From assembly GCA_018241765.1 (NCBI GenBank), contig JAFEDD010000043.1:36667-100666 (forward strand): a stretch of DNA of 64,000 bases, written 5' to 3'. This DNA is from Pseudomonadota bacterium (GTDB lineage: Bacteria > Pseudomonadota > Gammaproteobacteria > Burkholderiales > Casimicrobiaceae). The position numbers and the translations under genes are program-made. This document shows, piece after piece, positions 16,319-24,928 of the stretch; within the stretch, counting starts at the first letter, position 1, and the number at the start of each line of letters is the position of its first letter. The notes under the pieces were generated by a model, which made no database searches, was not told the origin of the DNA, and saw nothing but the letters and a program-made list of their open reading frames with translations.

Positions 16319-18543
16319 GGTGTGCTCGCGTGCGTTGCATTTGCGTCGGTGTCGATGGCCTGAACGCGCACCTGGAGCGGCCACAGAACCGGGTCGAGGC
16401 GCATTGCGAGCACCAGTCGCGCGCGGGCGCCACTGGAATTGAGCTGCCGCAGCATCGACTCGCCGAGCGCGGCATGCGCGACGCCGAGTTGAGGATGCCA
16501 TGTGGCGAGGCCACTGGCCGCGTCCGCGTAGTGCGAGCTCCCCGTGGCCCGCATGCCCAGCCGTGCGATGTAGGCCTCGCCCACGGGATTGTCGAGCGCG
16601 ATGCCGGTGCGATCGAGCGCGAGTTGAGCCGCAGTGACGTCATCGCGCAACAGGTGAAGTTCGACGATGTCGCGCGCAAGTTCCGCGACGTGCGGCGACG
16701 CGTCGAGCGTGGCCAGCGCGGCGTCGATGTCGCCGGACAAGGCGTGCGCGAGCGCAACGGCGCGGGCATTGCCGAGACCGGCCGACGCAAGCGGCGCGAG
16801 TTCGATGACACGGTTGTGTTCTCCGCGACGATGTGCCAGTTCCAGCAGCGCATCGGCCTCCCCGGAGCCGAGCGGTGTTCCTTCGCGCATCGCAGCGCCG
16901 GCGGCATCGGCCGCGCCCAGGTCGTCTTGCGCGAGGGCCACGCGAAGGCGTGCGAGCGCCGTGCGTCGTGCGGCGGGTGCCATGCGCTCCATTTGCGTCA
17001 GCGCGGTCTGTGCGGCACCGATATGGCCCGCTTCGAGGTTGTGCCGCACGCGCTCGCCATGCCCATCGAGCAGCGCAAGCGCGTCGGGCGAGAGGTCGGC
17101 TTCGGAGCGCTGTGGCGTCACGGGTACGGTGTCTTCGCTGCGCGCGGCGACCTCACGCAGACGCGGCAGCATCGCGAGCAGCAGGGTCGCGAGTGCCGGA
17201 AGCAACAATCCGATCGGGGCGCCCGTGGCATCCGGCAATCGCGACAGGCGGGGCATCGCAAGCACGCAGATCGCCGCGCTCGCGGCCCACGCCGTCGCCG
17301 CAGCGGCAGCGCCAGCCCAGCGCGGGGTCGTGGCCGGTGCCGGCCACAGTCGATGCAGTCCGAGCAAGCCGAGTGCCAGCGCAGGGAGTCCGGCGGCGCG
17401 CTGCACGATGGCGAGCAACGGTTGTGTGGGGTCGCGCAACGGCGCCACCGGGACCGGAGCGGGAAGTATTTGTTGCGCCGCTGCGGCGACGGCGAAGGCG
17501 GGCGCCAACGCCAGCAAACCCGCTGCGGTCGTCACCCGGCGCGGCAACCAGGGTGCGGCGAGCAGGATCATCAGCGGCACCGATGCGATCGCCGCCACCA
17601 ACGGTGCAAGCCAGACCGCGACGCAAGCGAAGAGCGCAACCCCACCCAAGGTCGCGGCACTCACCACCAGCGTGTGCTGTCGGCTCTGCGCCCACCACGG
17701 CCCACCGGCCAAGAGCAGCGCCAACGCGGCAGCGCTCGCACCGAGCAGTGCCGGAGTGAAGCCCGGCCACAATCGTGCGGCGACGGTGGTGGCGGCGAGC
17801 AATATCGCCAGCAGTCCCGCCAGCGCGGTCAGCGCGGATGCGCGCTGCGCGGGTTGGCGCCGCTCCATGAAGGCAACGAGAGCCATCGCGAACACGCTGA
17901 CGAACGTGAGCCATAACGGGAGGGCAAGCACGCGCACCGCCGCCCCCTGCGTGACGGCAAGATCGCGCGCGTCACCGAACCAGGTGGCGCGCAGCAAACG
18001 CAGCGCTCCGAGCGGGGTTGCGTGGACGAGTTCGACGCTCGAAATCCCAAGCACGCCACCCTCGCTGATCGACCCGGCGCGCCTGCCTTCGCTCGCCAGA
18101 GCCATTTGCAGAACGCTCCCTCGCCAACGGGCGTGCCCGACCAGCGGCACGAGTACCGTACGCGGCGCGCTGCCACGTTCGATGAACACCGAGGCACTCG
18201 CCGTACGACGGCTGTCTTCGCCCGTGCGCCACCCCAGTGCGAGTTGTTGCGCGCCGTCGCCTTCGGTGACATTGAGAACCAGCGCCAGTACGTCGGTGGC
18301 CGGAACGGTCGCGCTTCTGTGCTGCGCGATGGCAGGTCCGGTCGACGCGTCGAAGCGAAGGAAATCGGCGGAAGTCGACTTGACACGCTCGACGTTGGCA
18401 ACCGGTTGTAGATCGAGGCGATCGGGGGCGGCGCCGACGCCCCATGCGCCGAGCAGCGTCACTTGCAGCAGCAAGGCAGTCGCCGTGGCGACCAACAGGG
18501 CGAGCGACGCTCGGAGCAGCGCGCGCGGCGACAGGGCCGGCAT
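16315..18543 (-). CDS. Unknown polytopic membrane protein with C-terminal helical repeats
   Basis: I do not recognise this 742-residue protein. A first membrane helix (about 10-32) is followed by a beta-rich, probably periplasmic region of some 170 residues, then roughly eight Ala/Leu-rich membrane segments (about 205-470) and a cytoplasmic C-terminal domain of about 260 residues. That last domain is made of paired Ala-rich helices resembling tetratricopeptide repeats, for example HIGAAQTALTQMERMAPAAR. The architecture recalls envelope polysaccharide or cell-surface assembly proteins, but no catalytic motif is visible. The ATG at 18543 has GGAGA upstream; a TTG one codon earlier is possible. 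Its stop overlaps the MFS start. Confidence 0.6.
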   Translation of the reverse strand: MPALSPRALLRASLALLVATATALLLQVTLLGAWGVGAAPDRLDLQPVANVERVKSTSADFLRFDASTGPAIAQHRSATVPATDVLALVLNVTEGDGAQQLALGWRTGEDSRRTASASVFIERGSAPRTVLVPLVGHARWRGSVLQMALASEGRRAGSISEGGVLGISSVELVHATPLGALRLLRATWFGDARDLAVTQGAAVRVLALPLWLTFVSVFAMALVAFMERRQPAQRASALTALAGLLAILLAATTVAARLWPGFTPALLGASAAALALLLAGGPWWAQSRQHTLVVSAATLGGVALFACVAVWLAPLVAAIASVPLMILLAAPWLPRRVTTAAGLLALAPAFAVAAAAQQILPAPVPVAPLRDPTQPLLAIVQRAAGLPALALGLLGLHRLWPAPATTPRWAGAAAAATAWAASAAICVLAMPRLSRLPDATGAPIGLLLPALATLLLAMLPRLREVAARSEDTVPVTPQRSEADLSPDALALLDGHGERVRHNLEAGHIGAAQTALTQMERMAPAARRTALARLRVALAQDDLGAADAAGAAMREGTPLGSGEADALLELAHRRGEHNRVIELAPLASAGLGNARAVALAHALSGDIDAALATLDASPHVAELARDIVELHLLRDDVTAAQLALDRTGIALDNPVGEAYIARLGMRATGSSHYADAASGLATWHPQLGVAHAALGESMLRQLNSSGARARLVLAMRLDPVLWPLQVRVQAIDTDANATHASTP

Positions 18544-18649
18544 CAACGCGTCTCCGGCACGATGGAGGGATGGTGTTGGGCTCGAACGTCGATAATGCGT
18601 CCGCGAAACGTTGGTCTGCTTCGATTCATCCCGTCATTTTGTCATCAGC

Positions 18650-19954
18650 ATGAGCTTTGATCGTGATCACGGCTACCCCGCGCGTCCGGCGCGCCGCCGA
18701 GCGCTGCAGGCGGTGGCCACACTGAGCGTGGCGCATCTGGCCGACGCCTTGGCTGACACCGCCACCCCCGTGCTTGCGTTTTCGCCCGCCGCGTTTGACG
18801 TGCACGCAGACCACGCGCTGATCTGGGTGGCGACCACGGGACGCGCGAACGTGCACGTGCGCTTCGGGCGCTCGCCCGACGCGCTGAGCGAACACAGTGC
18901 GTCGATGGAACTGAACTCGGAGAACGGCCACTGTGCGGCGATTCGGCTGCGTGGTGTGCCGCAGGGTGTGGTGATCTACTACCGCGTGTTTGCAGGGGAT
19001 CAGGCGCTTGGCGATGTTGCCCGGTTTCACAGCGCCCGCCGCTCGGGACAGAGCCTGACCCTCGTGTTTTCTGGTGACATGGAGGAACGTTACCGTCCGT
19101 TTCGGCTGTTCGACATCATGGCGGCGCAACGCCCGGACGTGTTCGTGCATCTCGGCGACACGGTCTACGCCGACATCCCCAAACGCGAATTTTCGCCAAC
19201 CCTCGCCCATTACCGGCGCAAGCATGCACGCATTCGCGCCGACCTTCCGTTGCAGTCCTTTCTTGCGCAATGCGCCACCAGCGCGATCTGGGACGATCAC
19301 GAGATCGAAAACGACGCGAATGGATCCATGCCGCAACTCGCTGTCGCCGAGCAAGCGTTTCGGGAGTTCTGGCCGTGCGACACGGTGCAGCGAAGCGGGC
19401 TCTACCGGGCGCTTCGCTTGAGCCCGGACGTCGAATTGATGGTGCTCGACACGCGACGCTTTCGCAGCGTTCAGTCGCTGCCCGACGGGGCGCAGAAGAC
19501 GATGCTCGGGTCGGTCCAGAAGGCTTGGTTTCTCGATGTGCTTGCGCAATCGAAGGCACAGTGGAAGATCGTGGCGACGTCGGTCCCATTTCATGGCAGC
19601 AGCGCCGACGCATGGGGAAATTACAGGAGTGAGCGCGATGAGATCGTCGAGTTCATCAAGCGGCAGCGCATCACGGGGGTCGTCATGATCAGCGCCGACT
19701 ACCACTTCGCGCGTGAATGGAGCAACCGTCGCACCGGCATCCGCGAATTCATGGCTGGCCCCATTGCGACCTTTCGTACATTCGACCGGAAACCCGAAGC
19801 GCGGGAGCAACACAGCAAGGGCCCGCATTTCGTGTTTGGCGATGATCTCAATTTCGGACTGTTGCACTATGATGGGGCGCGCGGCACGCTTGGCGTGCGC
19901 TATCACGACAGCACGGGTGCTACGCGCTTCGACACGCTGCTGCCCGCTCCGTGA
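18650..19954 (+). CDS. PhoD-like alkaline phosphatase/phosphodiesterase, Tat-exported
   Basis: A 434-residue metallophosphoesterase. A twin-arginine leader (RRR at 15-17 then ALQAVATLSVAHLADALA) is followed by a PhoD N-terminal beta domain (ALIWVATTGRANV), and the metal-site motifs SGDMEER, HLGDTVYAD, WDDHEIEND and SADYHFAREW are in order. PhoD enzymes are periplasmic phosphodiesterases that release phosphate or act on teichoic-acid-like or lipid substrates. The start ATG at 18650 gives a standard-length leader. The next gene is a second Tat-exported phosphoesterase, so the two may act on the same extracellular phosphorus sources. Confidence 0.85.
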   Translation: MSFDRDHGYPARPARRRALQAVATLSVAHLADALADTATPVLAFSPAAFDVHADHALIWVATTGRANVHVRFGRSPDALSEHSASMELNSENGHCAAIRLRGVPQGVVIYYRVFAGDQALGDVARFHSARRSGQSLTLVFSGDMEERYRPFRLFDIMAAQRPDVFVHLGDTVYADIPKREFSPTLAHYRRKHARIRADLPLQSFLAQCATSAIWDDHEIENDANGSMPQLAVAEQAFREFWPCDTVQRSGLYRALRLSPDVELMVLDTRRFRSVQSLPDGAQKTMLGSVQKAWFLDVLAQSKAQWKIVATSVPFHGSSADAWGNYRSERDEIVEFIKRQRITGVVMISADYHFAREWSNRRTGIREFMAGPIATFRTFDRKPEAREQHSKGPHFVFGDDLNFGLLHYDGARGTLGVRYHDSTGATRFDTLLPAP

Positions 19955-20015
19955 TGGCCTCGTCCGAGCGTGCGGAAGCTGCGGCGCGTGGCAACGCAAG
20001 GCATGGGAGTGATGC

Positions 20016-21476
20016 ATGAACGACACCGACGATGACGAAGGCGCGACCTCCTTGACGCGACGCCGCTTTCTGAGCGGCAGCGCCGCACTGGCCGCCATGA
20101 CGGCGCTGGAGTTGATGCCTCCCAATTTGCGCCGGACGTTGGCCGCGGGCGTGCCAAAGCGGGGCTCGTTGCGCGACATCAAGCATGTCGTGCTTCTCAT
20201 GCAGGAGAACCGATCGTTCGACCACTACTTTGGCACGCTGTCCGGCGTTCGCGGGTTCGGTGATCCGGACGCACTGATGCTGGCCAACGGCAAGTCCGTG
20301 TTCCATCAACCCGACGAAGCGAATCCGCTGGGTTATCTGCTGCCGTTTCATTTCGATACGCGCCGCAGCAGCGCGCAGAAGATTCCGTCGACGAGCCACG
20401 CCTGGAAGGTGCAGCACGAAGCGTGGAACGCAGGGCGGATGGATAACTGGCTCGCTGCGCATCGCAGCGCGGAGGGAGCCAAGGCGCCCTACGTCATGGG
20501 TTACTACCGGCGGGAGGACATTCCCTTCCACTTTGCGCTCGCCGACATGTTCACGATCTGCGACGCCTATCACTGTTCGGTGCTTGGGCCGACGTGGCCG
20601 AACCGCATGTACTGGATGACCGCGAGCATCGACGCCGGCGGTGAGTACGGCGGACCGATGACGGGCAACAAGAAGATCAAGGGTGGTTACCGCTGGACGA
20701 CTTACGCCGAACGCCTGGAGAAGGCGGGCGTCAGTTGGAAGGTGTATCAGCAGCGGGACAACTATGGTTGCAACATGCTCGAGTACTTCCGCGCGTTCCA
20801 GCGCGCAGATCCCGACTCGACGCTGTTCCAGCGCGGCATGGTTCGTGAGGCGGAGGGGAAGTTCGAGGACGATGCGGTGAACGACCGGCTCCCCGCCGTG
20901 TCTTGGATCATGCCGACGAGCGTCGAGTCCGAGCACCCGGACCATCTACCCGCTGCCGGTGCCGCCTTCATCGCGCGAAAACTGAATGCTCTCGCCGCGC
21001 GGCCCGACGTCTGGGCCAAGACGGCGTTCATTCTCTGCTACGACGAGAACGACGGGTTGTTCGATCACGTGCCGCCTCCGGTGCCGCCCGACGGCACGGC
21101 GGGGGAGTACGTAGGGGGCGAGCCGATCGGTGCCGGCTTTCGCGTTCCCTGCCTCATCATTTCGCCGTGGACGACGGGTGGATGGATATGCAGCGAGCGC
21201 TTCGATCACACGTCCGTGTTGCGTTTTCTCGAACGCTGGACCGGCGTGACCGAGCCGAACATCAGCGAATGGCGACGGAGCACCTTTGGCGACTTGACGT
21301 CGGCCTTTCGTTTCGAAGAGGAGGGGGCGGCAGCGCCGCGCTACCCGGATGCCGCCGCGATGTACGCGAAGGTTCAGGACGAACTGCCAACGCTGCCGAA
21401 GCCCAAGCTGCCTACGGTCGATCAGGCGCGCCCGACGCAGGAACCGGGGCGCCGTCGCCAAGTCGGTTCACGCTGA
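20016..21476 (+). CDS. Phospholipase C / acid phosphatase family phosphoesterase, Tat-exported
   Basis: A 486-residue secreted phosphoesterase. The leader carries TRRRFLSG (Arg15-17), a clear twin-arginine signal. The mature part has LMQENRSFDHYFGTL (metal-binding Glu and nucleophile region), VLGPTWPNRMYWMT, ESEHPDHLPAAG and CYDENDGLFDHVPPP, all marks of the phosphoesterase family of PlcN/PlcH and AcpA. Classical PlcH/N are about 690 residues with C-terminal beta repeats; those repeats are missing, so it is nearer to the short acid-phosphatase-like members. It follows the PhoD-like gene by 61 bases. Confidence 0.85.
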   Translation: MNDTDDDEGATSLTRRRFLSGSAALAAMTALELMPPNLRRTLAAGVPKRGSLRDIKHVVLLMQENRSFDHYFGTLSGVRGFGDPDALMLANGKSVFHQPDEANPLGYLLPFHFDTRRSSAQKIPSTSHAWKVQHEAWNAGRMDNWLAAHRSAEGAKAPYVMGYYRREDIPFHFALADMFTICDAYHCSVLGPTWPNRMYWMTASIDAGGEYGGPMTGNKKIKGGYRWTTYAERLEKAGVSWKVYQQRDNYGCNMLEYFRAFQRADPDSTLFQRGMVREAEGKFEDDAVNDRLPAVSWIMPTSVESEHPDHLPAAGAAFIARKLNALAARPDVWAKTAFILCYDENDGLFDHVPPPVPPDGTAGEYVGGEPIGAGFRVPCLIISPWTTGGWICSERFDHTSVLRFLERWTGVTEPNISEWRRSTFGDLTSAFRFEEEGAAAPRYPDAAAMYAKVQDELPTLPKPKLPTVDQARPTQEPGRRRQVGSR

Positions 21477-21530
21477 TCGCGCCAAGCGGTTGGTCGCGAC
21501 ATCGCCTGCCGCAGCGATGGCTCGCCGATG

Positions 21531-23822
21531 TCAGAAACCGATGCTCCGAGCCCACTTCACGTCCGGTTTGACCTTGTGCTCCTGTTCGAGCTGGTCGAGA
21601 AACGCTTGGGCGTCCATGGTCTCATCGAGCAATGTGATTTGCCGCTTCACGGCAGCGAAGTCGCCGGGAGTCAACCATTCGAGTCGGTGCAAGCGTTGCT
21701 GCACGGCGGCGTCCAGGCGCTCTTTCGCGCCGTCCAGCGCTTCGGTGATGAACATGCGCTCCCGTTGTTCGCGGGTGAGCGGCTTGAACTGGATCTTGAA
21801 CGTGAAGCGTCGTAGCGCCGCTTCGTCGATGCGGTCGAAGAGGTTGGTGGTGCAGATGAAGACGCCGTTGAAGCGCTCCATGCCCTGCAACATTTCGTTG
21901 ACTTCGGTGACCTCGTAGCTGCGTTGCGCCAGCGCGCGGTTCTGCAGAAAACTGTCGGCCTCGTCGAGCAGCAGGACGGCCTTCTCCTGTTCGGCCTCCT
22001 TGAACATCGCCGCCATGTTCTGTTCGGTCTCCCCCACATATTTGCTCATCAGATCGCTCGCCTTCTTGATGATGAGCGGCTTTTCGATGGTTTTCGCGAT
22101 GTACTCGGCAAGTGCCGTCTTGCCGGTGCCCGGCATACCGAAGAAGCACAGCGTGCCGTGCCCACGGTTCTTGATCGCATTGACGATCTTTTCGACCGGA
22201 TGGCGCGTTTCGATGTTGAGCAGTGACAGGTCGTAGGCGGTCACCAAAGGGCGCAGACCGCCACGGTCCATCCCGTCGCGGTAGCCCAGCGCCTCGTCGC
22301 TGCGCTCGAGTTGCCGTAGAACCAGCGCTTCGACATCGTCGTCGACCATGCCATGCGTCAGTTGCGCGAAACGAGCGGCCGCGTGAATCTGCGCGGGCGT
22401 CAAGGTGCGCCGCGCCGCCAGTTTCTCGACGAATTCCGCGCTGACGTTGAGACCGGCGAGGTGCTTGCGCGTGATGTTCGCCCGGACGTTCTGTGGCGGG
22501 TTTTTCAATTCCAGGTGAAACTGGAAGCGCCGTCGGTACGCCGGATCGATCTGGCCGATGGCGTTGGAGATCCAGATCGTCGGCACCGGATTGGTTTCGA
22601 GCGTCTGATTGACCCATGCCTTGCCGTTCACGCTGCCGCGATGTTGCTCGTCGTTGAACAGGTTGTTGAGCATTTCGGAAGGATTGTTCGGAAATACGTC
22701 CTCGACTTCATCGAACAGCAGCACGGTGTTGGCGCGCCCCTTCAGGAATGACTGTGAAATCTGCAGCGAGCGGTAACGCTCCTTGCCCGGCATGCTCTGG
22801 CCGTCGCGATCGAAGCACTCGACCTCGTAGAGCTCCGCTTCGGCCAACGCCGTGATGACCTTGGCGAATTCGGTCTTGCCGGTGCCGGGTGCGCCGTAGA
22901 GCAGCACGTTCACACCGACCTCGCGGCGCTGCGTGGCCGCCTTCAGGAGCGCGGCCAGATAGCGGGCGTCGGCGTCGACGTGCGGATAGTCGGAGGCGGT
23001 GAGCGTGGAGGGTTTCGCCGGGTGCGTGAACGCCGCCATCATCGCGCCTTCCGACTCGTAGGCTTCGAGCAGGATGGGCAGCAGGCGATCGGATAGACGC
23101 ATCAGGTCACCGAGGTCGGTGACGTTGTGCTCGGCGATCGGCGCGTCGATCAAGGCGAGCGATTCGAGCCGCCCGCCAGGCTTCAAGGCCAATGCGATGT
23201 CGTTGGCGGCAACGCCCGTGACTTCGCCGAGCATCGCGTGCGCCTCGGCCGCACTGGCTGACTTGCAGTCGACGAGAATCGGGCGCAGATCCCGTGTGCA
23301 CTTGGCGAGCGCGGCACATTCGATGAGCGTTTGCTCCGCCAGCGTGAGCGAGAGCACGCGCGAGAGCATCGCGATGTTGTCGGTCAGGCGCATCGGTGCG
23401 TGCTGGGCGTCCTTGGTCAGCGCATCGACCGTACCCTGGAACAGCGCAAGCACGTCCTTTCCATTCTGCTTGCAGAATTCGTCGAGGTAATAGAACACCG
23501 TGGTGTCGTCGTAGGTGCCGTTCCACACAGCGTGGCGGGCGATGAATTCCTGTGGGGATAGTTTGCCGACGCCGGCCCATGCCGGCATTTCGATGCAGCG
23601 CCCCGACAGAAACTTCTGTAGCTTGATGGTGATCGACACCGGCCAAACCAGATGCCGCGCGGTCAACGTCATGACGTCACCGATGTCGCGCCGCAGATTG
23701 AACTTCGGTCCCAGCGCGAGCACGAGGCGCAGTGCGAAAAGGGCCGAACGACGGTCTACCGGCGCCGTCAGATGCGCCTGTGGGCAGGGAATCATCAGGC
23801 TGCTGTCGAATTCGTCGGACAT
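21531..23822 (-). CDS. Tandem AAA ATPase, uncharacterised
   Basis: A 763-residue protein with a ~300-residue unique N-terminal region and two AAA modules. Module 1 has Walker A GAPGTGKT (310-317) and Walker B VLLFDE (367-372). Module 2 has Walker A GMPGTGKT (562-569), Walker B VLLLDE (616-621) and SKYVGETEQN, a pore-loop-like segment. The N-terminal part is rich in short helices and has no motif I know. Two complete ATP sites suggest a hexameric remodeller or chaperone, possibly acting on membrane or protease substrates, but no partner gene is adjacent. The ATG at 23822 has GAGGGA upstream; the open frame continuing to 25037 is not coding. Confidence 0.8.
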   Translation of the reverse strand: MSDEFDSSLMIPCPQAHLTAPVDRRSALFALRLVLALGPKFNLRRDIGDVMTLTARHLVWPVSITIKLQKFLSGRCIEMPAWAGVGKLSPQEFIARHAVWNGTYDDTTVFYYLDEFCKQNGKDVLALFQGTVDALTKDAQHAPMRLTDNIAMLSRVLSLTLAEQTLIECAALAKCTRDLRPILVDCKSASAAEAHAMLGEVTGVAANDIALALKPGGRLESLALIDAPIAEHNVTDLGDLMRLSDRLLPILLEAYESEGAMMAAFTHPAKPSTLTASDYPHVDADARYLAALLKAATQRREVGVNVLLYGAPGTGKTEFAKVITALAEAELYEVECFDRDGQSMPGKERYRSLQISQSFLKGRANTVLLFDEVEDVFPNNPSEMLNNLFNDEQHRGSVNGKAWVNQTLETNPVPTIWISNAIGQIDPAYRRRFQFHLELKNPPQNVRANITRKHLAGLNVSAEFVEKLAARRTLTPAQIHAAARFAQLTHGMVDDDVEALVLRQLERSDEALGYRDGMDRGGLRPLVTAYDLSLLNIETRHPVEKIVNAIKNRGHGTLCFFGMPGTGKTALAEYIAKTIEKPLIIKKASDLMSKYVGETEQNMAAMFKEAEQEKAVLLLDEADSFLQNRALAQRSYEVTEVNEMLQGMERFNGVFICTTNLFDRIDEAALRRFTFKIQFKPLTREQRERMFITEALDGAKERLDAAVQQRLHRLEWLTPGDFAAVKRQITLLDETMDAQAFLDQLEQEHKVKPDVKWARSIGF

Positions 23823-23939
23823 GGCTTCCCTCTCGGCGTTGCTCGGTTTGCGGGCGTGACTGTAACGCAGGAACGGGTCCCCGGTTGACCGCAGGGCTAC
23901 AATCCGCGCGTTTTTTGCCGTCATCGGAAATCTCACGTC

Positions 23940-24896
23940 ATGCGAGCGTTGTCTGTCCTGGTTTTCACCGCGTTGCTGTCGGGGGCGGTGCTTGCGGACT
24001 ATCCGGTCCGTCCCATCAAACTGGTGGTGCCGTTTGCCGCTGGTGCCGGAACCGATGCCGTTGCTCGCTACATGGCGCAGAAACTCGAAGAGACGCTTCG
24101 GCAGCCGGTGGTCGTCGACAATCGCGTCGGCGCGAGCGGCGCGATCGGCACGCAGGCCGTGGCGCAGGCACCCGCCGACGGCTATACGCTGCTGTTCGTG
24201 GCGTCGCCGTTCACGACGGTGGCTGCCGCCACGCCAACGACCGCCGGCTACGACCCGATTCGCCAGTTCGAACCGGTTGCGCTCATTGCCACCGGCCCGC
24301 TGGTGTGGGTTTCCAATGCGCAGGCTCCGTTCTCGTCGCTGCGCGAGATGATCGGCTATGCGCGCGCGCACCCGGGTGCCCTGAGCTACGGCAGTGCCGG
24401 TGCCGGTGGCGTAAATCATCTGGCGCTCGAACTCTTCAAGGTGCGTACCGGGACCGACATGCTTCATGTGCCGTACAAGGGCATCGCGCCAGCCACGACC
24501 GATCTGTTGGGTGGCTCGATCATGACGTTGACCGGCACCGTGCCGGCCGTACTTCCGTATGTGAAATCCGGAAAATTGCGGGCGCTCGCGGTGACCGGCG
24601 ACAAGCGCTCGGTGCTGATGCCCGACGTTCCCACCGTGAAGGAAGCTGGCGCCAGCGGTACCGAGGTCTACAACTATTGGGGCATCGTCGCGCCGAGCGG
24701 CACGCCCGCCGCCATCGTTCATCGGTTGAATGCGGATGTTCAGAAAATCCTCGCCAAGAAGGAAGTTCAGGAGCGCCTGGCCGGTGATGGCGTTGACATC
24801 ACGCCCGGCGGGCCCGACCGGTTGGCGGCGTTCATCGCCAATGACTTCAACGGTTGGCGTGGCGTGGTGCGCGACGCACGGCTGAAGCTCGAGTAA
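23940..24896 (+). CDS. Bug/TctC-type extracytoplasmic solute receptor
   Basis: A 318-residue periplasmic binding protein. The signal peptide (MRALSVLVFTALLSGAVLA) is followed by YPVRPIKLVVPFAAGAGTD, the carboxylate-pinching loop, and by VVDNRVGASGAIGTQAVA, typical of the family that is greatly expanded in Burkholderiales. Ligands are usually di- or tricarboxylates or aromatic acids. No TctA/TctB membrane components lie nearby, so it is an orphan receptor. It is divergent from the tandem AAA gene across a 117-base gap and convergent with the exonuclease gene. Confidence 0.9.
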   Translation: MRALSVLVFTALLSGAVLADYPVRPIKLVVPFAAGAGTDAVARYMAQKLEETLRQPVVVDNRVGASGAIGTQAVAQAPADGYTLLFVASPFTTVAAATPTTAGYDPIRQFEPVALIATGPLVWVSNAQAPFSSLREMIGYARAHPGALSYGSAGAGGVNHLALELFKVRTGTDMLHVPYKGIAPATTDLLGGSIMTLTGTVPAVLPYVKSGKLRALAVTGDKRSVLMPDVPTVKEAGASGTEVYNYWGIVAPSGTPAAIVHRLNADVQKILAKKEVQERLAGDGVDITPGGPDRLAAFIANDFNGWRGVVRDARLKLE

Positions 24897-24928
24897 GAGA
24901 TCGATTCCGGTCGTGGCGGTACACAGGA

